Part shown: positions 1 to 7,851 of the stretch, piece by piece | Layout of the letters: every line of letters begins with the position of its first letter | Numbering within the stretch: the first letter of the stretch is position 1 | Notes under the pieces: generated by a model | Told to the model about the DNA's origin: nothing | What the model saw: only the letters and a program-made list of their open reading frames with translations | The model's database searches: none | Source: Gemmataceae bacterium | GTDB lineage: Bacteria > Planctomycetota > Planctomycetia > Gemmatales > Gemmataceae | Assembly: GCA_901538445.1 (NCBI GenBank) | Contig: LR594586.1 | Location: forward strand, 1-64,000 | DNA length: 64,000 bases | Direction: 5' to 3' | Program-made: the position numbers and the translations under genes

Positions 1-99
1 GTGACGGCGGTGTGGCAACCTCCATTCACGGCGAAACCCATGCGGCCCGCTACTCCTCAACGCCGAACTTGAAACTACTGGAATCTCGTTGATTGCTCA

Positions 100-170
100 C
101 TGTAGCCGGCCTCTGTGAGGCCGGTGCTTGGCAACTCTCACAAGCCCGGCCTCACAGAGGCCGGCTACAG
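100..170. repeat. Large palindromic intergenic repeat
   Basis: Two perfect 25-base arms (100-124 and 146-170) are reverse complements. After a one-base bulge the stem continues for five more pairs (126-130 with 141-145), leaving a ten-base loop. The rest of 1-212 shows no supported gene. It resembles the dispersed palindromic intergenic repeats of other planctomycetes, but copy number in this genome cannot be seen here. It lies downstream of the phosphatase gene and could act as a transcript end. Confidence 0.8.
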
Positions 171-212
171 AACGGATACGGATCACGGCGATCCGGTATG
201 AGTGGTGCGGCG

Positions 213-899
213 TCACTCCTCGTAGTCCACCCGCCCTTCCCTACGGTTGCCGCACATGTCGGTCTGCCAGTACCGGCCCTCGTGAACGTCAAGGCACGTC
301 AGCCACCCGGTCGAGAACGCCCGCGTGTCGATGCACACGGCCCCCGGCACCACCTTCGGCACCCCGGACTTCTGCGACGTGTGCCCGCACACGACCGTCT
401 TGCCCGAGTGGTGCCGCATCGCGTCGGGGAGGAACTCCCAGAGCAGCGCGTAATCGGGCTGCGCGTCCATGTCGTACTCGGGCAGCACCGAGGCGTGGAC
501 GAAGATGAACCGGTCGCTCTCGTAGTAATCGACCAACTGCGTCGCGAGCCAGTCCCAGTGCGCGGCGGGCACGTCGTCGAGGGTCGCGTCCATTCCAGCG
601 AAGATGCCGTAGGACGCGAGCGTCTCGACCCCGCCGACGCTCAGCCACATCTTCTTCTGGCCGCGGCCGCCCGTGCGGGCGTCGACCATCATGACCTCGT
701 GGTTCCCGCGGAGGCAGATCAAGTTGTGCGTCTGCTGCATCGCGATGAGGCGCTCGATGACGCCCCGCGTGTCCGGCCCGCGGTCCACGTAGTCGCCCAG
801 CGTGACGACCACGTCGTCGGGGGTGGGCTTCACCCAGTCCAGGAGCGCGTCGAACGCGGCGAGGCAGCCGTGGATGTCTCCGAACGCGAGCACGCGCAT
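213..899 (-). CDS. PPP-family serine/threonine phosphatase-like metallophosphoesterase
   Basis: The 228-residue product carries the calcineurin-like metal-binding motifs in order: GDIHGC near residue 8, GDYVDRG near residue 47 and RGNHE near residue 77, with later histidines (FVHAS, VCGHT). Two metals would be bound to hydrolyse phosphomonoesters. It is close in size to small bacterial PrpA/PrpB or ApaH-like enzymes; the substrate (phosphoprotein or diadenosine polyphosphate) cannot be told. The start at 899 places the first motif near the N-terminus as usual for the family; the longer upstream frame is antisense to the HAD gene. It is divergent from the HAD gene with 36 bases between starts. 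Confidence 0.88.
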   Translation of the reverse strand: MRVLAFGDIHGCLAAFDALLDWVKPTPDDVVVTLGDYVDRGPDTRGVIERLIAMQQTHNLICLRGNHEVMMVDARTGGRGQKKMWLSVGGVETLASYGIFAGMDATLDDVPAAHWDWLATQLVDYYESDRFIFVHASVLPEYDMDAQPDYALLWEFLPDAMRHHSGKTVVCGHTSQKSGVPKVVPGAVCIDTRAFSTGWLTCLDVHEGRYWQTDMCGNRREGRVDYEE

Positions 900-935
900 G
901 GGGAACTCCGGGGGAGCGGTCAGTATAACAACCCC

Positions 936-1610
936 ATGCCGATCCTCCTTTTCGACATCGACGGAACGCTCGTTCGCACCGGCGGCGCGGGCAAGGGCGC
1001 GATGGAACACGCCCTCCAGACCGCGTTCGGGGTCCCCGAGATCCGCGACACGGTCTCGTACTCCGGCCGCACCGACCGCGCCATCGGGCGCGACCTGCTC
1101 CGCGCCCACGGCATCGACCCGACGCCCGAGAACCAGACCCTGTTGCACGAGGCCTACCTCGCGGAACTGCCCGTGCGGTTGAAAACGCACGGCGGCGAGG
1201 TCTGTCCCGGGATCACGGAGTTGCTCGGCGAGCTGCGCCGGCGGTCGGGCGTGGTCCTCGGGCTGCTGACCGGGAACGTGCGGGTCGGTGCCCGGCACAA
1301 GCTCGGCCACTTCGGGCTGTGGGACTACTTCGCGTGCGGCGGGTTCGGCGACGACCACTTCGACCGCGACGACGTGGCCCGCACCGCGGTTTCGGAGGTC
1401 CGGACGCACCTGAAGCGGGAAATCGCGGCCGGCGACGTGTGGGTGATCGGCGACACGCCCCTCGACGTGCAGTGCGCCCGTGCGGTCGGCGCCAAGGCCG
1501 TCGCCGTCGCGACCGGCTGGCACCCGCTGGGGGAACTCGCCTCGCACCGGCCGGACTACGCCCTCGCGGACCTGACGAACCCTGTCGAGTTGCTGCAACT
1601 GTGGCGGTGA
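936..1610 (+). CDS. HAD-superfamily hydrolase, phosphoglycolate phosphatase-like
   Basis: The 224-residue product begins with HAD motif I (FDIDGTL, the first Asp being the nucleophile in the family), has motif II-like LLTGN in the middle and motif IV IGDTPLD near the C-terminus. A helical cap between motifs I and II fits the Gph subfamily, which hydrolyses small phosphorylated metabolites. The ATG at 936 was chosen because motif I follows after three residues; the longer in-frame ORF upstream only runs antisense to the phosphatase gene. The substrate cannot be fixed from sequence. Confidence 0.88.
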   Translation: MPILLFDIDGTLVRTGGAGKGAMEHALQTAFGVPEIRDTVSYSGRTDRAIGRDLLRAHGIDPTPENQTLLHEAYLAELPVRLKTHGGEVCPGITELLGELRRRSGVVLGLLTGNVRVGARHKLGHFGLWDYFACGGFGDDHFDRDDVARTAVSEVRTHLKREIAAGDVWVIGDTPLDVQCARAVGAKAVAVATGWHPLGELASHRPDYALADLTNPVELLQLWR

Positions 1611-1643
1611 CAAAAAGAAAGCGGCGACCCGAAGGCCGCCGCT
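1609..1643 (-). terminator. Rho-independent terminator of rpmA
   Basis: Arms 1620-1626 and 1637-1643 are complementary with a ten-base loop. Read leftward, the stem is followed by a T-rich stretch (TTCTTTTT). It lies between the rpmA stop and the convergent HAD gene. Confidence 0.65.
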
Positions 1644-1661
1644 CGCGAGATTCCGTGCGAC

Positions 1662-1931
1662 TCACATGATCTTGGTGTCGCCCGCGACGGCCGGGATCAG
1701 GTTGATCCGCTTGCTGCCCTGGTCGAAATAGACGGTGCCGTCGGTCAGCGCGAAGAGGCTGTCGTTCTTGGCGCGGCGGACGTAAGAGCCGGCGGCGTAG
1801 CGGGTGCCGCACTGCGTCACGATGATGCTGCCGGTTGTCACGAACTGGCCGGCGTAGGCCTTGATCCCGCGCCGCTTCGAGATCGAGTCGCGGCCGTTGC
1901 GGACCGAGCCCTGGCCCTTCTTGTGTGCCAT
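1662..1931 (-). CDS. rpmA: 50S ribosomal protein bL27
   Basis: The 89-residue product opens with MAHKKGQGS and RNGRDS, the invariant N-terminus of bL27, followed by the family core (GGQFV-like, GTRY, LFALTDG). bL27 sits near the peptidyl transferase centre of the large ribosomal subunit and its N-terminal tail contacts tRNA ends. The length is normal. The usual partner rplU (bL21) is not adjacent, since the upstream gene is a divergent small ORF. A hairpin with a T-tail follows the stop. Confidence 0.97.
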   Translation of the reverse strand: MAHKKGQGSVRNGRDSISKRRGIKAYAGQFVTTGSIIVTQCGTRYAAGSYVRRAKNDSLFALTDGTVYFDQGSKRINLIPAVAGDTKIM

Positions 1932-2103
1932 GTTGTATGTCCCCCTGATCGGAATGCCGGGTGCTGAAGACTATGCATTTTAGGGACTGCGCACGGGCCG
2001 GCAATCCCGAATCACACACACCTGCCCCGCGACTCACCTTGACCCGGCCCCCCGCGTCGGCTGTGCTAGGTGCGGAGCAGAATTCACACGAGGAGGGCGA
2101 CCG

Positions 2104-2370
2104 ATGGGCATGGAAAACTTCACGAAGCACCAGCAGGGGATCATCAAGCGGTACTACCAGAACATCGACCAGATCACCTGGCAGAAGCTCTCCGAACTCG
2201 TTGGCGACCTGTACCTGGCAGAGGGCAAGAAGCGCGACAAGCTGTGGGCGTCGGCCGCGACCTACATGGAGAAGATGGAGGTGCCCAAGGAGCGGATCGC
2301 ACACCTGACGGCGAAGAAGGACCCGACCCTGCTGGCCAAGTTGGTCGAGGAGCTGATGAGCGGCGCGTGA
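2104..2370 (+). CDS. Hypothetical protein, 88 aa
   Basis: A GAGGAGG Shine-Dalgarno stretch lies just upstream of the ATG, and base use is like that of neighbouring genes, so this small gene looks real. The protein is charged and helical with no signal peptide or membrane segment; an aromatic patch (IIKRYYQNID, QITWQKL) precedes a KER/KKD-rich second half. I do not recognise the family. It is divergent from rpmA and followed by a strong hairpin. Confidence 0.7.
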   Translation: MGMENFTKHQQGIIKRYYQNIDQITWQKLSELVGDLYLAEGKKRDKLWASAATYMEKMEVPKERIAHLTAKKDPTLLAKLVEELMSGA

Positions 2371-2383
2371 CTCAAGACGAACC

Positions 2384-2414
2384 GGGCCGAGGGAGCGAAA
2401 CCGCCCCTCGGCCC
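2384..2414. terminator. Hairpin between convergent genes
   Basis: Perfect ten-base arms at 2384-2393 and 2405-2414 with an 11-base loop sit between the ends of the 88-aa gene and the BY-kinase-like gene. There is no strong T-tract, so termination on either strand is an inference. Confidence 0.5.
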
Positions 2415-2438
2415 AGGCCCGTGTTCTAACGAATCCGA

Positions 2439-3455
2439 TCAGGCCCGGGTCGCGACGTACCCGCGGAGCAACCCGCCGAGTTCCTTGACCCACCCGCGGA
2501 GGCTCAGGAACTCCGGCCGCTCGATGTCGCCGTCGCGGGTCACGAGGTACACCGCGTCGGCGGCCGGGCACGCCGCGTCCCGCTCGGCCATCGCCCCCCA
2601 CACCCCGCTGTCAACCAGCACCCAGTCGTACCACTGGCGAAGCTGCGCCAGGAGCTTCGGTAGGTCGTCGCCGATCGCCCGAGCGGTCGCGTCGGTCGCG
2701 TCGCCGGCCGCCAGGATCTGCATCGTGGGCACGGGCGACTGCTGGACCGCCCACGCCAGAGGGACGCGGTGCGAGAGCACCTCGCACAGTCCCGGGGCCG
2801 ACCGCAGGGCCAGCTTCCCGGCCACTCCGGGCCGGTTCACGTTCGCGTCCACCACCAGGACCCGGGCCTTCGGCTCCTGCGCCAGCGTCACCGCGAGGTT
2901 GAGCAGAACGGTCGTTGTGCCGGCCTCGGGGCTCGCGGCCGAGAACATCAGCACGCGGGAGGTCGCCTCGGGCAACTGCCGGCGGACGTCGTCGCGGAGG
3001 ACGCGGTACTCGCCGCTGATGGCGTGGTCCGGGTAGTGCAGAGCGACCAGGGACGGGTCCGGCCCTTCCGAGCCGACCCGCGGCTGCCGCAGGCTCACGT
3101 CGTGGAACTTCACCGACAGATAGGCGGTCGCCGGCGGTGCCGCGGGAGCGGCCGGGGCCGCGGGTGCCGACGGAACTAGCCGCGGGAACGCGCGCGCCGG
3201 CTCCGGCTTGGGTTCGGGCTTCGGCTCGGTGACGGGCTTCGACGCCCCCGCGGCCGCTTTCGGAGCCGCGGGGGCACGCGGCGCGATCAGCACGGCCGGT
3301 GCCGCCCCCATTCCCGAGAACACGGGACCGGACGGCCCGCCGATCTCAATGAACGGGGCGTCGCCCGGACCCTCCCAGCCCGACTCGTCGGCACTGTCGT
3401 TGTTCGTTCCAGCGGTGCGTGCGACCCCGGTCAGCGCGTTGTATACCCGGCTCAT
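2439..3455 (-). CDS. BY-kinase-like (Wzc/CpsD-type) P-loop ATPase, Walker A lysine absent
   Basis: The N-terminus MSRVYNAL resembles bacterial tyrosine kinases of exopolysaccharide loci (MSRIYEAL type). A Pro/Ala-rich linker (residues 50-110) leads to a MinD/Wzc-like ATPase core with a P-loop region SPEAGTTT (about 175-182) and Walker A' VLVVDAN (199-205). The Walker A lysine expected before TT is threonine, and no C-terminal tyrosine cluster is visible, so it may be a catalytically altered pseudokinase. It lies 21 bases downstream of the ExeA-like ATPase gene and is probably cotranscribed. Such pairs accompany exosortase/EPS systems; no polymerase or exosortase is present here. Confidence 0.75.
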   Translation of the reverse strand: MSRVYNALTGVARTAGTNNDSADESGWEGPGDAPFIEIGGPSGPVFSGMGAAPAVLIAPRAPAAPKAAAGASKPVTEPKPEPKPEPARAFPRLVPSAPAAPAAPAAPPATAYLSVKFHDVSLRQPRVGSEGPDPSLVALHYPDHAISGEYRVLRDDVRRQLPEATSRVLMFSAASPEAGTTTVLLNLAVTLAQEPKARVLVVDANVNRPGVAGKLALRSAPGLCEVLSHRVPLAWAVQQSPVPTMQILAAGDATDATARAIGDDLPKLLAQLRQWYDWVLVDSGVWGAMAERDAACPAADAVYLVTRDGDIERPEFLSLRGWVKELGGLLRGYVATRA

Positions 3456-3476
3456 TCCATGCCTCGTGTGAGTCGG

Positions 3477-4427
3477 TCAGGCGATCCGCGTGTGTGTTGC
3501 ACGATTCATCGGCCCGGGGCCGCCGCCCGCTTCAACTTGCTTGGTCTCGGCGACCCTGCCGGGGTGCAGAAGCAGTACCGGTTCCGCGGCGTCGGCCGGT
3601 TCGTCCGAATCGACGGGCTCCAGGTCGAGCCGGTCGAGCGACTCCAGGGCGGCCTCGACGTCCACGACCCCCGCCTCGTTACCGTCCGCGAGCTCCAGGG
3701 CGAGTGCGGCCGCCCGGTTCAGGATCCGCGGCACGCCGTGGCACGCGCCGGCGATCAGCGTGAGGGCGTCGGACTCGAACACCGCATCCGGCTCCCCGCC
3801 CGCGGCCCGGAGCTGGTGGTTCAGGTACGCGACCGACTCTGCGGCAGTCAACAGTTCGATCGCGGCGCGCGCCCCGATCCGCTGCGCGACCGCCTCGGAG
3901 CCGTGGTCGCGCAGCCGTTCGCGGAGCGAGGGGTGGCCGACGAGCACGGTGAACAGCGCCCCGCCGCGGCGCGTCTCCAGGTTCGCAAGGAGCCGCAGCT
4001 CCTCCAGCGCCACCGGCGCGAGGTGCTGGGCCTCGTCCAGAACCAGCACGGTCGGGTAGCCGGAATCCGTCGCGGCGGTCAGCAGGCACTCGGTGACCGC
4101 GAGTCGCAGTTCCTGCTCCGCGAGACCCTGGTACGGCTTGCCCAGATCGAACAGCACTGCCTGGAGCAGCTCCGAAGGAGACGCCGCCCGTGCCGACGGG
4201 ACGACCACCCGCGGCACATCGGGCAACAAGTGCTCGAGCCACTTGCGGCTCACGAGCGACTTGCCGCAGCCGGTGGGGCCGACGAGCAGGACGGCCGCGT
4301 CGCGGCGGGCGAACGCGCCGGCCACGGCCGCAAGGGCGGCCTCGTGTGACGGCGACGGGAAGTACGAGTCGGGATCAACCGCGGGTCGAAAGGGTTGTCG
4401 GTCCAGCCCAAAGCGCGACCAATCCAT
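3477..4427 (-). CDS. ExeA/TniB-like AAA ATPase (secretion or EPS locus type)
   Basis: The 316-residue product starts MDWSRFGLDRQPF, close to the FGL..PF opening of ExeA-type ATPases, with Walker A GPTGCGKS at 50-57 and Walker B VLVLDEAQHL near 127-136. An AAA lid follows, then a Pro/Gly-rich tail. The ATG at 4427 has a GGAGG site upstream; the longer ORF extends into the intergenic region without support. The family includes GspA/ExeA secretion ATPases and the ATPase paired with exosortase-linked tyrosine kinases. The BY-kinase-like gene directly downstream favours the latter context. Confidence 0.82.
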   Translation of the reverse strand: MDWSRFGLDRQPFRPAVDPDSYFPSPSHEAALAAVAGAFARRDAAVLLVGPTGCGKSLVSRKWLEHLLPDVPRVVVPSARAASPSELLQAVLFDLGKPYQGLAEQELRLAVTECLLTAATDSGYPTVLVLDEAQHLAPVALEELRLLANLETRRGGALFTVLVGHPSLRERLRDHGSEAVAQRIGARAAIELLTAAESVAYLNHQLRAAGGEPDAVFESDALTLIAGACHGVPRILNRAAALALELADGNEAGVVDVEAALESLDRLDLEPVDSDEPADAAEPVLLLHPGRVAETKQVEAGGGPGPMNRATHTRIA

Positions 4428-4777
4428 GCCGGGCCTCCTCCGTCCGTGTTGCGTGTCGGTGACTGCGGGAGCGGGACTTTCAGGTGTGAAGCGGGCACGC
4501 GGACCGGCCCGCCGCGGGGCGAGCCGGACCTGCCGGTCCCGTGTGCTCTGCCGTGGCTCCCCGACAAGCACATCGGCGACCACGGGCGGGAGACTTGAAG
4601 GGTTCGCGGCGACGATTCGGGTTACGCGGGCTCCAATGTTTCTCCGGATTTTTTCGGTCGTCCTGGCATGTGATTTCGTACTTGCGTACCCTACCCCTGT
4701 GGGTGTAATTTGCCCGTGTCGCACGTGCCACCTGTGCCGCTTGTGACACACACACCGCTGCATGGAGGCAGTCGGAC
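4428..4777. promoter_or_regulatory. Divergent intergenic region, about 350 bp
   Basis: This stretch separates the leftward ATPase/BY-kinase pair from the rightward TPR gene and should hold both promoters. It is less GC-rich around 4640-4710 than its surroundings and contains repeated GTG/CAC-rich short words (4715-4760). I see no convincing -35/-10 pair, no RNA gene and no supported ORF. Confidence 0.4.
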
Positions 4778-5578
4778 ATGAGCATGACGCTCTCGTTGGT
4801 CGCCGCCGCCTGGGACTCGATCCGGGCCGCCGCAGAGCAGGGTCGCAACGCCGATGCCCTTCGCCAGACCCGCCAGCTTCTCGCTCTACCCGACCTTCCC
4901 ACCTCCGTTGCGACCCAGGCCCACCGCCTGGCCGGCGAATTCTCCCTTGAGGCCGAGCACTTCGCAGCCGCCCGTCGCCACCTGCGCGCCGCGGCCGCTC
5001 TCAGCCCCGGGTGCGCGTACACCGCGCACCTGCTCGGTCTCGCTTTCGAGCGCGACCCCCAGGGCTGCGACCGACGCGCGGCGCTGGCCTTCCGCCGGGC
5101 CTGCAAATTGGACGCGTCCAACTGCCTGTATCGAGCCAGCTACGGCCGCGCGGCCGTTCGGTGCGGGAAGGTCAAGCTCGGCCGTCGCGAGCTGGTCTCC
5201 GCCGCGAAGGCAGCCCCGAGCGACACTGCGGTCCTGCGCGTGGTGGTTGAAGGGCTCTTGGAAGCCGGCGCGGTTCGCACGGCCGATGTGGTGCTGAATC
5301 GGGCGCAATTCTTGCTACCGAATAATCGCGTCCTGACCGTCCTCCGCGAGCGGGTCCGCTTCGCCGAGGCACGCGAGAACCAGCGAGATCAGGGGCGGAC
5401 CGCACGGCGTAGGCAGGACGCCGAACACGCCATGGATGGCGGCCGTGCGGTCCTCCCCTTTATCCGCCTCGTCACTTCCGACGCCGCTTCAACTCGCGGA
5501 GAAGTTCTGGTCCGCCGCGACGTCGTGTCGTTCCCGCGGCCCCGCTTCCCAAAGTTCCGGGCGCAGGGCCGCCGGTAA
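4778..5578 (+). CDS. TPR-like repeat protein
   Basis: The 266-residue product is alanine-rich and helical with degenerate 34-residue repeats (for example AHRLAGEFSLEAEHFAAARRHLRAA and HLLGLAFERD followed by ALAFRRACKLD), typical of tetratricopeptide-like superhelices that mediate protein-protein contact. No signal peptide or membrane segment is evident. The C-terminal 60 residues are basic and unstructured. It is divergent from the ATPase/BY-kinase pair, so a scaffold role in the same polysaccharide or secretion process is possible but not shown. A strong bidirectional terminator follows. Confidence 0.72.
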   Translation: MSMTLSLVAAAWDSIRAAAEQGRNADALRQTRQLLALPDLPTSVATQAHRLAGEFSLEAEHFAAARRHLRAAAALSPGCAYTAHLLGLAFERDPQGCDRRAALAFRRACKLDASNCLYRASYGRAAVRCGKVKLGRRELVSAAKAAPSDTAVLRVVVEGLLEAGAVRTADVVLNRAQFLLPNNRVLTVLRERVRFAEARENQRDQGRTARRRQDAEHAMDGGRAVLPFIRLVTSDAASTRGEVLVRRDVVSFPRPRFPKFRAQGRR

Positions 5579-5584
5579 AAACGA

Positions 5585-5612
5585 ACGAGCCCCCGGGTTG
5601 CCGGGGGCTCGT
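5585..5612. terminator. Bidirectional terminator
   Basis: A perfect 12-bp stem (5585-5596 with 5601-5612) closed by a GTTG tetraloop lies between the convergent TPR and YTV genes. A-rich sequence precedes it on the + strand, giving a modest T-tail in the leftward direction. Confidence 0.75.
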
Positions 5613-5630
5613 CGCGCAGGCGGGTTCACG

Positions 5631-7589
5631 TCACGGGCAGGTCTCGCAGGTCGGTACGCACACCGGGACGTACCGCTTCACGCACCGCGTGACCGTGTAC
5701 GGCTCCATCGTACAGGTGGTGTGCGGCACCATCCGGCAGTGCGTCTCGGGGATCACCTTGCAGGTGGTGTGCGGCACGTACCGCACCTTCTCCTCGCACA
5801 CGTAGTTCACCCGGCACTGGCGGACGACGCACTGGCGCTGCTCGCACACCATGCGGCACGTCGTGACCGGGACGTGCTTGACGCACTGCTCCTGCACGCA
5901 CTCCTGTACGCACCGGGTCTCGTACCGGACGTGGTCCTCCTTTACCATTCGGCACACCTGGTACGGCACCTTCCGGCACACCTGGTACGGCACGGTGGTG
6001 CAGTGCCGCCGGGTCTCGCACCGCACCCGCTGCTCGGGGACCATCTTGCAGGTCGTGTACGGGATCTGGCACGTCTTCACCTCGCACACCGTGTAGCACC
6101 GCTTCTGCGTCACCATCCGCACGCACGTCTCGGGGACCATGCGGCAGGTGGTGTAGGTGCAGTACCGGACGTGGTGCTCGGGCACCTTGTAGCACCGGTA
6201 CCGGGTCTCGCACCGGACGTGGTGCTCGGGCACCATCTTGCACGTCGTGTACGGGGTGTGGCACACCTTCTCCTCGGGCACCTTGTAGCACCGGGTGCGG
6301 GTCTCGTACCGCACGCAGTGCTCCGGCACCGTGCGGCACACGGTCCGGGTGCAGGTCCGCATCTCGGTCTTGCACACCTTGCGGCACACCGGCACCTGCA
6401 CCGTGGTGCAGACCGGCTTGCACACCATCCGGCACTCGCGGACGACGCGGCACTCCTCGCCCGGCACCCACACCTTGCGGCACACGGTCCGCGGCGGGCA
6501 CTGGACCTGCTCCTTCACCACCTTGCCGGGGCAGTAGTGGCTGGTGCAGGTGCAGGGGTCGAACACGCACGTGCCGGGCAGGCGGACGCAACGGGTGACG
6601 ACCGGCCCGGGGATGCACTCGGTCACCGTCTCGTAGTGGCCGGTGCAGACCTTCACGACCTTTTCGGTGACGACCGGCTCCTGAACGTAGCTCACCCGCG
6701 TCTGCGGGACGTAGTCCACGACCGTCTCGTAGGTCGTGACCGGCACGCAGTACGTCTGCGTCTCGGGCACCGTGCGGTACGTGGTGTACGGGACCGCGAC
6801 CTGGTACTGCTGGGTCTCGGTGCGGTACGTCACGTACCGGTGCTCGCGGACGTGCTGCTCGTACACCGGCTTCATCGTGCAGTACGGGATCTGGACCGTG
6901 TACGGCTCGGTCACGGTCCGGTACGTCGTGTACGGGATCGTCTTGACGTGCTGCTCGTACACCGGCCGCTGCACCGTGTACGTCACCGGCACCTGGAAGT
7001 GCTCGACCACCGGCCGCTGCACGGTGTACGTGTGCTCGCGGACGTGGTGCTCGACCACCGGCTTCATCACGCAGTACGGCACCTGGACCGTGTATTCTTG
7101 CACGACCGGGCGGTAGCGGGTCTCGACCACGTCGCGGACGTGGGTCTCGTACACCGGTCGCATGGTGCAGTACGGGATGGCGACCTGGAAGGTGCGGGTG
7201 ACCGGCCGGTTCACCGTGTAGGTGCGGGCCTCGTAGTGCGTCTCCTGCACCGGCCGCTGCACCGTGTACGTGCGGACCGTGTCGAAGTGCTCGACGACCG
7301 GCCGCTGCACCGTGTACCGCTCCGGAACGCAGGTGGTCTCCTGCACGGTGCGGTACGTGGTGTACGTCTCCGGCTGATAGCACGTCTTGTACACGGGCCG
7401 GTAGCACACTTCTTCTTGCCGCTCGACCACCGGCTGGTACTGGACGCAGGTGGGCTGCGGGCAGCACTGCTCCGGGGCCACGCACCGCTTCGGGTAGCGG
7501 CACGCGCCACAGTGGGCCGCCTGAGACGGGCTTGCGAATCCTAGGAGCCCCCCCAGTGCGAGGAGCCAGACCCCGAACGTCGTCCTCAT
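5631..7589 (-). CDS. Planctomycete cysteine-rich YTV-repeat cell-wall/surface protein
   Basis: The 652-residue product has a signal peptide (hydrophobic core to residue 20, likely cleavage after SQA at 24). The mature protein is built from short repeats. The N-terminal half is rich in TYTVQRPV and PYCTMKPV units; the C-terminal half repeats YTTCKMVPE and TRCYKVPE with many cysteines. This is the composition of the YTV proteins described as cell-wall components in planctomycetes, where disulfide cross-links are thought to stiffen the envelope. The ATG at 7589 was chosen because the signal peptide starts there. The long opposite-strand ORF over it is a shadow of the repeats. Confidence 0.9.
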   Translation of the reverse strand: MRTTFGVWLLALGGLLGFASPSQAAHCGACRYPKRCVAPEQCCPQPTCVQYQPVVERQEEVCYRPVYKTCYQPETYTTYRTVQETTCVPERYTVQRPVVEHFDTVRTYTVQRPVQETHYEARTYTVNRPVTRTFQVAIPYCTMRPVYETHVRDVVETRYRPVVQEYTVQVPYCVMKPVVEHHVREHTYTVQRPVVEHFQVPVTYTVQRPVYEQHVKTIPYTTYRTVTEPYTVQIPYCTMKPVYEQHVREHRYVTYRTETQQYQVAVPYTTYRTVPETQTYCVPVTTYETVVDYVPQTRVSYVQEPVVTEKVVKVCTGHYETVTECIPGPVVTRCVRLPGTCVFDPCTCTSHYCPGKVVKEQVQCPPRTVCRKVWVPGEECRVVRECRMVCKPVCTTVQVPVCRKVCKTEMRTCTRTVCRTVPEHCVRYETRTRCYKVPEEKVCHTPYTTCKMVPEHHVRCETRYRCYKVPEHHVRYCTYTTCRMVPETCVRMVTQKRCYTVCEVKTCQIPYTTCKMVPEQRVRCETRRHCTTVPYQVCRKVPYQVCRMVKEDHVRYETRCVQECVQEQCVKHVPVTTCRMVCEQRQCVVRQCRVNYVCEEKVRYVPHTTCKVIPETHCRMVPHTTCTMEPYTVTRCVKRYVPVCVPTCETCP

Positions 7590-7851
7590 GTCCGTACCCC
7601 CGCGCTGCGACTCGTGGTTGCCGGAGCGGCGAGGATTCCCCCCTCCTCCGACCAGCACCTCAACTGTGCAGCACGGAACGCCGGGGTAAAAGGCGGGTCG
7701 CCCGGTTCACCGGGCTCCACACAAACCCGGGACCAGCGGAACCGGAGCCTTCGGAGCTGGCGGCACGCGCCGCGGACGTGTCGGGTTCGGCGTGACCCGC
7801 ACGGCCGGCGCATGCGGACCGTGCGCGAACGGAAATGTCCACAGAACCACT

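Noticed and set aside
5436-7544. 702-codon + strand frame over the YTV gene
   Set aside because: Its first part overlaps the end of the TPR gene and the rest is a His/Leu-rich mirror of the YTV repeats; the minus frame has a signal peptide and known repeats.
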